A stretch of DNA of 64,000 nt from Pantoea cypripedii (GCF_002095535.1 NZ_MLJI01000002.1:1201752-1265751), one strand, 5' to 3'. Positions 1 through 9,546 are shown, counted from the stretch's first letter. Program-made: numbers and translations. The notes: generated by a model from the letters alone, not told the origin.

Positions 1-155
1 CTTGTCATACAAGTAGGAACTTTTTTTACATGATAGTAGGAACCTTTTAGCATGAAAGCAAGAACCATTAGCATTTAAGCAGGAACTTTGTGCATGAAAG
101 CAAGAACCTCTAACATGAAACAAAGAACTTTAAGCATGTAAGCAGGAACTTTAAT
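1..155. repeat. Iteron array of a plasmid replication origin
   Basis: Seven imperfect direct repeats of about 21-23 bp follow each other, with a core close to CATGAAAGCAGGAACTTT. The conserved GAAC ends fall at 20, 43, 65, 86, 107, 128 and 149, so the period settles to 21 bp. This regularity is typical of binding sites for a plasmid Rep initiator. No rep gene is visible inside the window, so the initiator probably lies to the left of position 1. Confidence 0.85.
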
Positions 156-189
156 CTATGTAACTAGATGAAATATATAATAAAAAAAG

Positions 190-290
190 AACTTAGATCC
201 TTTCAGTATCTTTCATAGATCCAAATAAGATCCCTTTAAAGATCCTCATAGGTACTAAATAATTAGATCTATCCTGTGAATAAATTCAAT
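190..290. other. Probable origin segment: GATC cluster and DnaA-box-like site
   Basis: Five GATC (Dam) sites occur within 74 bp (196, 218, 229, 241 and 266). They are followed by TGTGAATAA at 275-283, the complement of TTATTCACA, which fits the loose DnaA box TTATNCACA. The stretch is AT-rich and directly follows the iterons, so it is the likely melting region. Positions 291-654 hold no gene; the only notable feature there is a short GC-rich hairpin near 369-383. Confidence 0.6.
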
Positions 291-654
291 AAAAGGCAAT
301 TTGAACAACATTTAGGTGCGTAATTGCAATATGCACGCCCTGCGAAATTGCGCTTCCTCGCCTGTTCGCGGGCCATTGGCCCGGTCACAGGACTGTGGCG
401 AGCACTACAGGGTCAAGATGCATTTCATCACCTACCCTGCTTTCGTTATTACTCCATTAAAATCATGGCTATAAATTCATAAACTGAGAATTACAGGAAG
501 TAGCGGAGACGGCTGAAAAAATCCTGCTTCCTGTTCTGCTGATATAGGGTTCTGAATGACCTGCTCCCCGTTGATTAATTGGCCGTCATACAAATCAACA
601 TGTTAATTTGTGAACGTGGTTTTCCGCACGGTTATTCTCCGAACCCGGAGATGC

Positions 655-1776
655 TCAGTCCGGACCGGGCGTGACGACGATTTCAGCTTCGCGCCCGTAT
701 ATGGGAGGAATGTGACCTCTGAGAGCCAGTACCGCCGCTGTCAGCCAGGTCAGCTTTCGTGGAAACAGTAGTGGAAGATTGGTACGGATGTGGCATGACA
801 TCCCTGCTGCTGTAAGTTCTCTTACCAGTCTATTTCGCCAGCGCGGTAAACAAAGCAGGTGTGAACGGATGATAAGGGGATCGGCTCTGGAACATCTCTC
901 CTTCACGACGTATTCTGCAAGGGCATGTATCCATTTTGCTGACTGAGCCGGTTTTAAATCAGCCGTCAGCCTGATGCCAATATAACGCCCGGGTCTGTAC
1001 GCCCTTGGTGAAAATTTTTTTATCAGAAAATGATCTGCCCTGCCTGTGGAATAAGGCTTTCCTGAACGTGTTGTTCTCTCTGCAAGTACGTGAAACAGAA
1101 ATACACCTCCGAGTAACAGAGCAAAATACACAGCCAGCGAGGCAACAGCATTCTTCACCGCAGTACCGGCAGGCAGCGTAAATAACTGTGAAATGCTGAC
1201 AAGTATTATTAATAATACCGGTGTGCTATATAAAATAAAGACATTACGGCGCAGGATGGCCTGACTTATTTTCTCCGTTTTTTCTGAACACAAACAGTCT
1301 GATATATCTGGAACTTCAGGATCAGGCAGGTTGTTCAGCGCTTCACACATATCATTATCCTCATTAGCATCATTGTCTTCCATTCGGGCCGGGGCAGATA
1401 CTGGCGGCATAATATTTTCCGGTTCGGGGGCCTCCACGCTGTTATTTCGTTCAGGAGTGGTGCTGTCATCCCGGACTGACCCGGACATGATCTGCGTATA
1501 CATGAGGTAATCATCCTGTGACTGCCGGCGATAATCCGGAACGGTTCTGTCATGCCGGAGGTTTTCCTCATAACCACCACGTCGTTCACGGGCCGACTGC
1601 GTGAGCGTCTGCTGCACCCACAGCCAGAACGCGCGTCCGGTGTGTGATGGCACGCTGTAACCGGCCTTTTTCATTATCTTACGCGCGATATTTTCCGGCC
1701 AGTCACGGATTAATGCAAATGCGCCTTTAATATCCCCGCGGGATGTCATCGTATTCAGTTCGTGAAATGAATTCAT
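655..1776 (-). CDS. Hypothetical plasmid membrane protein, 373 aa
   Basis: I do not recognise this family. The start ATG (1774-1776) is preceded by GGAGG at good spacing. The first 170 residues are polar and acidic. Two hydrophobic segments follow at about residues 178-200 and 208-230, then a basic C-terminal half rich in Arg and Trp. This suggests an inner-membrane protein with large cytoplasmic N- and C-terminal domains. It stands alone, transcribed toward the iteron origin. Confidence 0.7.
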   Translation of the reverse strand: MNSFHELNTMTSRGDIKGAFALIRDWPENIARKIMKKAGYSVPSHTGRAFWLWVQQTLTQSARERRGGYEENLRHDRTVPDYRRQSQDDYLMYTQIMSGSVRDDSTTPERNNSVEAPEPENIMPPVSAPARMEDNDANEDNDMCEALNNLPDPEVPDISDCLCSEKTEKISQAILRRNVFILYSTPVLLIILVSISQLFTLPAGTAVKNAVASLAVYFALLLGGVFLFHVLAERTTRSGKPYSTGRADHFLIKKFSPRAYRPGRYIGIRLTADLKPAQSAKWIHALAEYVVKERCSRADPLIIRSHLLCLPRWRNRLVRELTAAGMSCHIRTNLPLLFPRKLTWLTAAVLALRGHIPPIYGREAEIVVTPGPD

Positions 1777-1938
1777 ATTTTTTCCTCCGCTGTTATTTTT
1801 ATTATCGGAAATCAGAAAGGAAGCTTTAGTAAAATTATTAAGTGATTTATGGAATAGTCACCTCTGACTGAATAACAGTCGGTGTATTGAAGGGGGTTAT
1901 TGTGTAATATTAAAATCATGATATTTACTGCGTGGCGC

Positions 1939-2463
1939 ATGATGAAAAAATATATATTCGCATTTATTTTACTGCTGCTGAATCAGCCCGGCGTTTATGC
2001 AGAGGTCAGTATCTCAGCCGGGTTTTCTCCCGGCGGGACGGCACAGGCGCGGGTACTGCAGACCATCAACAGCGCACAACTGAGCGCTGATATTGCGGCG
2101 TATGAATTCACCAGCTGGCCCGTGGCCGATGCGCTCGCGGCTGCGGCGTACCGGGGCGTGGCCGTGCGGCTGGTCGCCGACGCCGGGGCAAACCGCCAGG
2201 CCTGGCTGCCCGCGCATCAGCTCGCCTGTGCCGGCATTCCGGTGCGGCTCAGCAGCCGCTACCGCATTATGCACAACAAATTTATCGTCACCGGAAATAA
2301 CCTGGTTGAAACCGGCTCTTTTAATTTCACCGCGGCGGCCGCGAACAGGAATGCGGAAAATGTGGTGGTGATAAACGGTGACCGCGAGGTTACTGACGAA
2401 TATCAGACTGAATTTAACCGGCTGTGGGATGAGTCAGTGCCGCTTCCCTGCGACAGAAAATAA
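1939..2463 (+). CDS. Phospholipase-D-type secreted nuclease (Nuc-like)
   Basis: The protein has a hydrophobic signal peptide ending near VYA and a single PLD-type half-site, resembling the plasmid endonuclease Nuc of pKM101. The catalytic stretch reads MHNKFIVTGNN followed by ETGSFNFT and a conserved N-rich tail, so the His, Lys and GSxxN parts of the HxKx4Dx6GSxxN motif are present. The Asp position is Gly here (VTG instead of VTD), which may lower activity. I chose the ATG at 1939 because the signal peptide begins there; upstream in-frame starts add a non-hydrophobic stretch. Family members are periplasmic non-specific nucleases. Confidence 0.82.
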   Translation: MMKKYIFAFILLLLNQPGVYAEVSISAGFSPGGTAQARVLQTINSAQLSADIAAYEFTSWPVADALAAAAYRGVAVRLVADAGANRQAWLPAHQLACAGIPVRLSSRYRIMHNKFIVTGNNLVETGSFNFTAAAANRNAENVVVINGDREVTDEYQTEFNRLWDESVPLPCDRK

Positions 2464-2512
2464 CGGACTGCGTCAGGCAGGGATAACCGCATTCCGTGAC
2501 AGGAGAAATGTT

Positions 2513-2930
2513 ATGGGTAAAAAGACAGCGTACACCGTAAGATTTTCAGGCCTCCGGGGCGTGTCGGAAGCCGGCGCGGATTTTCAGCGGGATCGCGTGG
2601 CCGACTGGCAGCGCTGGCTGAGGCACGCGCGGGATAATAAACTTACCACCATTGTGACCTGCCAGTGCCTGCCGCCGGAAGGTGAAGAGGTGAAACGGCG
2701 TCTGAAAGTTCATCTGTCGCAGAGCCCGGACCTGTGCTGGCTTTCCTCTTACGCTTTTACGGGGCATGACCACACGCCGGACTGCCGCTTTTATTCCGTC
2801 TGGCCCGACGAACGGCAGGCGGCAATATACACCACTGACGTCGTGAAGAAGGATGCTGACGGCGCGTTCGTGATCCGCCTGCCCACCGGGCTGCAGAAGA
2901 AAGAAGCCGGGGAGGAAAAAGCAGCGGTTA
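2513..2930 (+). pseudogene. DUF1173-like plasmid protein, N-terminal fragment
   Basis: An AGGAG box precedes ATG 2513. About 139 residues look like the start of the plasmid DUF1173 family, including a Cys-rich CQCLPP segment and an HTPDCRFY motif that may bind metal. The frame stays open to 3274, but beyond about 2930 it is only the antisense of the SRAP gene, so the real gene is cut there. DUF1173 proteins are usually several hundred residues long. The family call is from memory and moderately sure; the truncation is clear. Confidence 0.6.
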
Positions 2931-3322
2931 CCGATCGCGGCAAAAAAGAGTGGCTGTTTGTCTCTGTGATGGATGAAAAACGGCTGTTTGCTGTTTCCTT
3001 GTTTTTGCCATTCAAACCAGCCATTTGCGGGCACTACGGCGCGACCTCGGTGCCACAGAGGTTTAAACATGCGACCACGCGCGGCCGTCTCGCTGCGCGC
3101 GTTAATCAGCGGCTGTTTATCCCACCATTCCGGGCCGTATCCCCAGAAAACCGGGTCGAGATGCAGCTCCCCCTCGCGATCGTTCAGCAGCAGCACCTTC
3201 GTGCCGGGCGCGACGTTATACCGCCCTATGGGTTCAGGGTCATACGTGATTTCATCCGGATTCAGGCCAAGTGAGTCAAAATACTCATACCAGCTACTGT
3301 ACTGCGCAAATCGTCCGCACAC
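2931..3322 (-). pseudogene. SRAP/YedK-type abasic-site protein, N-terminal fragment
   Basis: SRAP (HMCES/YedK) proteins crosslink to abasic sites in single-stranded DNA through the Cys exposed after removal of Met1. Here the best start is the GTG at 3320-3322, giving MCGRFAQY with Cys2 in place and AGGAGG five bases upstream. An earlier GTG at 3328 would bury the Cys. Recognisable SRAP sequence runs through RYNVAPGT, INARSET, VVPANGWFEW and FFAAIG. Then the frame turns into the antisense of the DUF1173 fragment. The C-terminal domain with the active-site His is absent, so it is probably dead. Confidence 0.8.
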
Positions 3323-3376
3323 AGGCACCTCCTGCTGTAAGGATAGCGGGGTATACTGATGTCAGGAGGATTCAAC

Positions 3377-3622
3377 ATGACACAGAATTTAGCTGCACGA
3401 AGCCCGGAGGAACGCGCGAAGGTCAACGTGGATCTGGCCGCTTCAGGTGTGGCGTACAAAGAGCGCCTTAATCAGCCCATTATCCCCTCTGATGTTGAAA
3501 GGCAACAGCCTGAGGGGCTACGCGATTACTTCAGGGAACGCCTGCAGCATTACCGGAATCTGGCCCTGCAGTTCCCGCGCGGAACCGATCCCCTTTATCA
3601 GAAAGAATCGAAGGGCGAATAA
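3377..3622 (+). CDS. holE: DNA polymerase III theta subunit homologue
   Basis: The 81-residue protein matches E. coli theta (HolE) across most of its length: MTQNLA, then KVNVDLAASGVAYKERLN, PIIPSDVERQQPE and LRDYFRERL. Theta binds the epsilon proofreading subunit in the polymerase III core and stabilises it. AGGAGG lies seven bases before ATG 3377. Plasmid and phage copies (for example Hot of P1) are known. Together with the plasmid umuDC genes it suggests the replicon influences host polymerase behaviour. Confidence 0.93.
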   Translation: MTQNLAARSPEERAKVNVDLAASGVAYKERLNQPIIPSDVERQQPEGLRDYFRERLQHYRNLALQFPRGTDPLYQKESKGE

Positions 3623-3876
3623 ACGGGTGTGGGCCTTTTGGGGCAGGTTTGGACTGACACAACCTTCAGAGGATTTTTACTTCTTATGTGATGAAGTAGT
3701 CGAACCCAGCATACTGCTGATCGTCCACAGGACGTCGACGAACAGTGCCGCCGTAAAAATGGCGGCCAGACATATCTATCATCTGTTTTTTTTCAATCAA
3801 TGATGTATTTATTCCATTTTTTTGCAGGCTTCGTTTTATATTAAGAATAATCCCAAAAAAATCGGAAGAACAGACT

Positions 3877-6558
3877 ATGTCGGTTGGAGCACGCTGGTAT
3901 AAATTTGATTTTCATAATCACACTCCCGCATCTGATGATTACAGAGAGCCTGAGATCAGTGAAAGAGAGTGGCTGCTGGCGTATATGCGCCAGCAGGTTG
4001 ACGGCGTCATAATCAGCGACCACAACAGCGGTGCATGGATTGACTGCCTTAAAAACGAACTGCAGCAGATGGCCCTGGACGCTCAGACCGGTGATTTGCC
4101 AGGTTATCGCCCGCTGACCCTGTTCCCGGGCGTGGAACTCACTGCCACTGGAAACGTACACATACTCGCAGTGCTTCATACTGACTGCACCGGTGCCGAT
4201 GTGGAAAGGCTTATAGGGCAGTGCAACAATCATTCCCCTTTTCCCCGCGGCGAACCTAATCACCAGCTTGTCCTGCAGGTCGGACCCGCGGGAATAGTCA
4301 GCACCATCCGGCGACACCCTGATGCTCTGTGCATTCTTGCGCACATTGATGCAGCCAAAGGCATACTAGGTCTCACCAATCAGGGCGAGCTGGAAGATGC
4401 ATTCAGTGCCGGCCCCCACGCGGTTGAAATCAGACACCAGCCTGATTCCATTACGAACGGGACACACCAGCGCCTTATCAGGAACCTGCCCTGCCTGCGC
4501 GGTTCTGATGCCCATCACCCTGATCACGCCGGTGCACGAACCTGCTGGCTGAAGATGTCTGTTCCTGATTTTGACGGGCTGCGCCACGCCCTGTTAGATC
4601 ATGAAAACTGCGTTCTGTTTGATGTTCCCCCGCCTGAAGAACCTGCGCTTCAGCTGCGCAGCGTCAGATTCAGAACCCGCCTATGCGCTCCCGTCGATAA
4701 CGAAACGGCCAGCGTATCATTCAGCCCCTTTTATAATGCCGTCATCGGATCCCGCGGCAGCGGCAAGTCCACTCTTATTGAAAGCATTCGTCTTGCAATG
4801 CGCAAAACCACGGGGCTGTCAGCCGAAAGGGATAAAAAACTGACCCTGTTCCGACAGGTCGGACAGGGCATGCAAGCAGACTCGGTTGTTGAGTGCGTAT
4901 TCCGAAAAGACGGGGCCGATTTTCGGCTGAGCTGGCGGCCAGGCGATGTGCATTCACTGCATACACGCAGGGACGGCGAATGGGTCGAGGACGCTGATTG
5001 GGCTACTGACCGCTTCCCTCTGTCTGTCTTCAGCCAGAAGATGCTTTATGAGCTAGCATCTGATAATGGCGCTTTCCTGCGCGTTTGTGATGAAAGCACC
5101 ATTGTGAACAAGCGTGCCTGGGCTGAGCAGTGGGACCGGCTTGAAAGGGCCTTTAAAAATGAGCAGCTCACACTGCGAGGACATCTGGCTCGCCGGCAGA
5201 GCGCTTCCTCCCTTTCCGGTATGCTCGCGGATGCCGAACGAGCGGTCAGTCAGCTAAGTGAAAGCGCCTATTATCCCGTCCGCCAGCGTCTGGCGGTGGC
5301 GGAAAGAGAGCTGGCTGCTGCAGACGAGGCGCTGGCGCTTCAGTCTGAAAGGGTCGCCGCGCTGGAGGCGCTGATAAAAGGAGCTCCGGCGGCGGAGGAA
5401 CTTTCGGAATCCTCCGCCTGCCTGTCTGAATTTTTACTGCGTCTTTCAACCCTTCAGCAGAGCTTCGATCGCGATGCGGGTAACCTGCTGGCAGCCAGCA
5501 CCTGTGCGCTGGATGAGCTAAGAGCGGGGCCGCTTTTCTCTGCGCTCAGAGTTGCCGCGGACACTGAGCGGGATAACGTCGAACGTGAGGCCACCGCTTT
5601 GCGGGCGCAGGGGCTTAACCCGGATACCCTGAACGATCTGATGGAGAAGTGCGAGCGATATCGCAGCGATATGAAGGAATATGAGGGACTGGAAAATGCG
5701 GTGGCTGCATCACAAGAACGGGTCCGGCTTCTGCGTAGCGAGATGCGCGCGCACCGCATGGTGCTCACGGAAAAGCGTCGGGAGTTTCTGGCTTCGCTTC
5801 ATCTTCAGGACTTGGAGATCAAAATCCTGCCGCTCTGCGCACCGCCTGAAGATGTGCTGACTGATTACCAGAACGTAACCGGCATCACCAACTTCGCGGA
5901 TCGTATTTATGACGATGAATCCAGGAGCGGACTGCTTCACTCTTTTATCAGCAACCGTCCGTTTAACCCGGCTCTCGCTGTAACGGAAGCCAAATATACC
6001 CAGCTCGATCAAATCAGGGAACTTCATGAGGCCTTAAAGCGTGACGATCCTGAAGCCGGGCGGGAATTACACGGGGCTTTCAGAAACAGACTTAAGGGTC
6101 TGCAGGATGAGACCTTGGATACTCTGATGTGCTGGTATCCCGATGACGGGATACACATACGCTATCGTGCGCCCGGCGGGAGCATGGAGGATATCACTTC
6201 AGCTTCTCCCGGGCAGAAAGGCGCAAGCATGCTGCAGTTCCTGCTGTCCTACGGCACCGATCCTCTGCTACTCGACCAACCTGAGGATGACCTGGATTGC
6301 CTGATGCTGAGTCAGAGTGTTATTCCCGCGATCGCCGCTAACAAGAAACGTCGACAGCTGATTATCGTGTCCCACTCTGCGCCGATTGTGGTAAATGGCG
6401 ACGCGGAATATGTTATCAGCATGAAACATGATCGGGCCGGACTGCGTCCCGACCTCTGTGGTGCCCTCCAGGAGAAGGAAGTAAAGGCGATGATCTGCCG
6501 TCAGATGGAAGGTGGAGAAAAGGCATTCCGCTCGCGGTTCGAGCGAATTCTTAACTGA
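3877..6558 (+). CDS. PHP-domain / SMC-like ATPase (TrlF-type), putative defence protein
   Basis: The 893-residue protein has an N-terminal PHP-type metallo-phosphoesterase domain: FHNHTPASDD at about residues 12-21, IISDHNSG, FPGVEL, ILAHIDA and RGSDAHH. A Rad50/SMC-like ATPase follows, with Walker A GSRGSGKST near residue 292, a long helical middle (about 430-690), signature SPGQKGAS and Walker B LLLDQPEDDLD near 797. This architecture matches the family annotated as TrlF-like AAA ATPases. Such nuclease-ATPase fusions are commonly linked to phage defence; the function here is inferred. The downstream DUF3800 gene starts about 100 bp later on the same strand. Confidence 0.8.
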   Translation: MSVGARWYKFDFHNHTPASDDYREPEISEREWLLAYMRQQVDGVIISDHNSGAWIDCLKNELQQMALDAQTGDLPGYRPLTLFPGVELTATGNVHILAVLHTDCTGADVERLIGQCNNHSPFPRGEPNHQLVLQVGPAGIVSTIRRHPDALCILAHIDAAKGILGLTNQGELEDAFSAGPHAVEIRHQPDSITNGTHQRLIRNLPCLRGSDAHHPDHAGARTCWLKMSVPDFDGLRHALLDHENCVLFDVPPPEEPALQLRSVRFRTRLCAPVDNETASVSFSPFYNAVIGSRGSGKSTLIESIRLAMRKTTGLSAERDKKLTLFRQVGQGMQADSVVECVFRKDGADFRLSWRPGDVHSLHTRRDGEWVEDADWATDRFPLSVFSQKMLYELASDNGAFLRVCDESTIVNKRAWAEQWDRLERAFKNEQLTLRGHLARRQSASSLSGMLADAERAVSQLSESAYYPVRQRLAVAERELAAADEALALQSERVAALEALIKGAPAAEELSESSACLSEFLLRLSTLQQSFDRDAGNLLAASTCALDELRAGPLFSALRVAADTERDNVEREATALRAQGLNPDTLNDLMEKCERYRSDMKEYEGLENAVAASQERVRLLRSEMRAHRMVLTEKRREFLASLHLQDLEIKILPLCAPPEDVLTDYQNVTGITNFADRIYDDESRSGLLHSFISNRPFNPALAVTEAKYTQLDQIRELHEALKRDDPEAGRELHGAFRNRLKGLQDETLDTLMCWYPDDGIHIRYRAPGGSMEDITSASPGQKGASMLQFLLSYGTDPLLLDQPEDDLDCLMLSQSVIPAIAANKKRRQLIIVSHSAPIVVNGDAEYVISMKHDRAGLRPDLCGALQEKEVKAMICRQMEGGEKAFRSRFERILN

Positions 6559-6656
6559 CAGTCAGTGCTGGCTATGGCATCGCCTTCACTGAGTGCAGGA
6601 TACAGATATCTCTCAGGTATCATACGAATAAAAATACAAAAGCACAGGGGGGCAGC

Positions 6657-7694
6657 TTGAGCGTTTTTTATATGGACGAGAGTGGATTCACCGGCGGTGA
6701 CCTGCTGAATAAGACTCAGCCTTTTCAGTGTGCTTCTGCGCTGAGCATAAGCCCGGATGATGCGCGTCACCTTATTCGTCAGCATTTCCCTAAGCTTAAG
6801 GCACCTGAGCTTAAGTTCAGCTCACTGATCAAGCGCGATACGAATCTGAAGCCCCTTTATGAACTGCAGCGGGATATCCTGACAAACTTTCCCTGCGTCA
6901 GCTGCGTAGCGGACAAAAAGTTTATTCTGATCCTGCTATTCGTGACGCATGCCGTTGAGCCCTGGCATCACGCCCGTGGCTATGATTTGCTCAGCAGCGG
7001 CAGGCACTTTCTGCTTGCTTCGTGGGCTTACTTTGCCGGTCCTGCCCTGCTCGGGAATGATTTTGAGCGTATCCTGCGCCACTTCCAGCACGCAATGAAG
7101 ATGAAAACCCTGGCTGCTGTTCAGGAGCTTATTACCGCTGTACGCTCGGTAAACTGGTTTGTTATGGAGGATTTTCTGGGACCGCTCGCGGCAGAAGATT
7201 CTGCATGCGTTGGCGAGATAATGGATGCTCATACCTCCACAGATGCGGCTTTCATCATACTGAACGCGCTGATTTCCCGAACCGAACTAATGGCCGCCGG
7301 TGCCTACTGTATTGAACACGACCGTTCTAAAAATTTGCTGCAATACCATGACTATCTCTTAAGGTTCATCCGATACGAGCAGCCGGCAGAGTTCAGGTTG
7401 TCTGAGCTGGCCTCAATCAGCTATCCACTGAAGCTCAGTGATGTAAGCCAGGTAGATTCTCTTGACAGCCCGGGTGTACAGCTCTGTGACGTACTGGCCG
7501 GCGGATGCCTGCGCGCACTTCGCGACCTGATCCGTGACGGCAGGCCTGGCTTTTATTCACCGGTAAAGCTGTATGAGGACCGCCACTTAATTCACTTCCT
7601 GCCGTCGGAAAACCTTGAGCAGGAAAGGGCATTTCGGCAGGGCGGGCAGAACGCAGCCTACGTTGATTTTGTCGGCAGAATGCTCGGCGTCTGA
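6657..7694 (+). CDS. DUF3800 protein, partner of the PHP-ATPase
   Basis: The start is TTG 6657 after a GGGG-rich ribosome site, giving VFYMDESGFTGG, the hallmark DES motif at the N-terminus of DUF3800 proteins. Further acidic positions such as LCDVLAGG near residue 280 fit an RNase-H-like nuclease fold, which is how the family is usually modelled. About 345 residues is normal or slightly long. Position behind the PHP-ATPase on the same strand suggests an operon and a shared role in a defence or DNA-processing module. No experimental role is assumed. Confidence 0.75.
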   Translation: MSVFYMDESGFTGGDLLNKTQPFQCASALSISPDDARHLIRQHFPKLKAPELKFSSLIKRDTNLKPLYELQRDILTNFPCVSCVADKKFILILLFVTHAVEPWHHARGYDLLSSGRHFLLASWAYFAGPALLGNDFERILRHFQHAMKMKTLAAVQELITAVRSVNWFVMEDFLGPLAAEDSACVGEIMDAHTSTDAAFIILNALISRTELMAAGAYCIEHDRSKNLLQYHDYLLRFIRYEQPAEFRLSELASISYPLKLSDVSQVDSLDSPGVQLCDVLAGGCLRALRDLIRDGRPGFYSPVKLYEDRHLIHFLPSENLEQERAFRQGGQNAAYVDFVGRMLGV

Positions 7695-7759
7695 GTAACT
7701 GCACGTTTCTTCCAGCGCTGCGGTTGCTCAGGACCCAGCCAGGCTCTCTCAGGAAGCCG

Positions 7760-8796
7760 TTAAACAGGATGCCACGCGGCGGGAATGTCGGCTCCCGCCA
7801 CGATAAGCTCGGAGCCATCCTCATGTATGAGCCGGGTATACCCGGAACTCAGAAGAGCCTGACAGATTACGTCTGCCGGGTTGTCGTCCGGGATTACCAC
7901 GGTCTGGCTGATTCTGGCAGGATTACAGTAAGCGTTCAGTCCGTCAATTGAGCACAGGGCTCGAAAGCGCCTTTCTGCGCCATGACTGAGGAAATTCTTC
8001 AGCCTGTCAGGACTAATCCAGCCAATAACCGCCAGGATATCATCGTAATGCTTGTTCAGCAGGTTACAGCTGGCCGCGGCGCCGTATACCGGACGTTTCG
8101 GGTCCGGTCTACCAGTAACAGGATCGTCTTTACTGAACTTCCAGACGGCTTCATGATGCGATACACGGTTCCTGAGATCCTTTATCCTGAATATCACCTT
8201 TTTGACATCTTCTCTGCCGAATCCTGCAGGCGCATGAGGAAAAACGTCTGCAAACAATCCCGGCCACAGCAGGCGGTTACTGCTTTGATCTTCATATTTA
8301 TCCGTCAGAAGCGTCGTCCAGAATCCGAACGTCAGCCCGGCAATGATACGTTCTGTCGTCACCGCCTTGCCGTCAGTACGGATCTGGTTTTTAGCCTGCT
8401 CAACCTGCGTTTCTTCTGTGAGCTTCCGGTTAATAATGCGGCGGCCGTACTTGTTAAGCAGGTACCCCTGCACGTCCTGCCTGTCGTGGGGAGATCTGGC
8501 TAATTTGAACCTGTCCGCCGCCGGGACCAGTGTGTGCCCCATGTATTCGGTCAGGCTCGTTACCCAACGGCTGTCCGCGTGCCATAGCCCAGCGGCTCCG
8601 CTCGGGGGAGCGGTACGTATCGCGAGATCAATGGCGTTACGCAGCGTCACTTCCATGCACTGCAGCGCGGGCATGATCGCGGCGGCCAGGTGTTTATTCC
8701 AGTGATAGGCCGCCATGGCCTGCGTTTTTTTACCTTGAGGTGTTTAACGTAAATCTCCAGACGCTTGGCGTTAATAAAGTCATCAATCTGCGCCAT
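7760..8796 (-). CDS. Abi-family HEPN-type abortive infection protein, apparent frameshift
   Basis: The main frame (7760-8716) shows the Abi-like family features: YHWNKHLAAAIMPALQ, EVTLRNAID, LTFGFWTTLL, LLWPGL and RNRVSHHEAVW. The RNxxxH signature is the HEPN ribonuclease motif. The true start is probably ATG 8794-8796, with GGAA upstream, giving MAQIDDFINAKRLEIY. This frame joins the main one only through a -1 shift at the A7 run (T7 at 8725-8731 on the plus strand). It could be a mutation, a sequencing error or recoding; without the shift an internal ATG at 8716 could still yield a shorter protein. Convergent with the DUF3800 gene. Confidence 0.75.
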
Positions 8797-8922
8797 CTTT
8801 ATTCCTTAATTTCCCGGACAATCATGCACCGTATTGACGATGATGCCGGGTTATGGCCTAATAGTCCCATCAAGGCGGAGTCGCCTCTCCGGAGGTCTCA
8901 CGCGACAGAAGTAGTTTGGATT

Positions 8923-8945
8923 AGCCACCTTTACGGTGGCTTTTC
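8923..8945 (+). terminator. Intrinsic terminator
   Basis: The stem AGCCACC / GGTGGCT (8923-8929 with 8935-8941) has a five-base loop and is followed by T-rich sequence. It lies just beyond the stop of the minus-strand gene at 8965 and faces plus-strand transcription. Confidence 0.55.
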
Positions 8946-8964
8946 TCGTTTCAGAGCCTCATCC

Positions 8965-9546
8965 TCAGTAAACCGGTCGCTCAGTCGGAGGAAGGCGCTG
9001 CGCCTCGCGGATCTGATCCACCATGTCCAGGAAGTCTTCCTCTTTCTGCAGGAAGAACAGTGCGCGGTGCACCTGCAGCAGGGTGCGCAGGTCGCGTCTG
9101 GCCGCTTCGGCAAACAGCGCAAACGCCAGCGAGCTTCCGTTAGGAATGTGCGTGACGTCAACGAGCTGTCTCGCGCGGATCTCCAGCAGGGGCACGCCGT
9201 CGCGCATGATTCGCTGAAGGTCCCCTTCCTTATGGATCCCCAGCAGGCGGCACCAGGCGCGGTTCTCGGCCAGCGTCTGCGCGGCGTCAAACCAGTAGTC
9301 CGCCAGACGGGCGTTCATCATTTTTGCCACGTCCCGGTCCATCAGCGCGACCAGCCCGTTAGAGCGCATGAAGTTGCCGATCAGGTCACCAAACGAGGCG
9401 GCCAGAAACTCCCGCAGAAAATCCCCCTTCGACTTGCCTGCCGCACTTGCCTGTTCGGCAATTTCAATATCAATGCCAAGCGGTACGTTCCGTACCGTAA
9501 GCGTACGGGTAAAGCCTTTTTCGTCATTTTCGCTATTTTCGTTCAT
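8965..9546 (-). CDS. Hypothetical protein with ribbon-helix-helix-like N-terminus
   Basis: The 193-residue protein starts with a region resembling a ribbon-helix-helix DNA-binding domain: a beta segment TLTVRNVP, then two helices (IDIEIAEQASAAG, GDFLREFLAASF) at about residues 14-50. The rest is alpha-helical with no motif I recognise. A plasmid regulator is possible. The upstream region (9547-9782) is AT-rich and could hold its promoter and operator. Confidence 0.6.
   Translation of the reverse strand: MNENSENDEKGFTRTLTVRNVPLGIDIEIAEQASAAGKSKGDFLREFLAASFGDLIGNFMRSNGLVALMDRDVAKMMNARLADYWFDAAQTLAENRAWCRLLGIHKEGDLQRIMRDGVPLLEIRARQLVDVTHIPNGSSLAFALFAEAARRDLRTLLQVHRALFFLQKEEDFLDMVDQIREAQRLPPTERPVY

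Noticed and set aside
1..155. CRISPR array
   Set aside because: The 21-23 bp period leaves no unique spacers, and no cas genes are present; iterons explain the pattern better.
2378..3274. Single 298-residue protein on the plus strand
   Set aside because: The second half is only the antisense of a recognisable SRAP sequence; the gene is truncated at about 2930.
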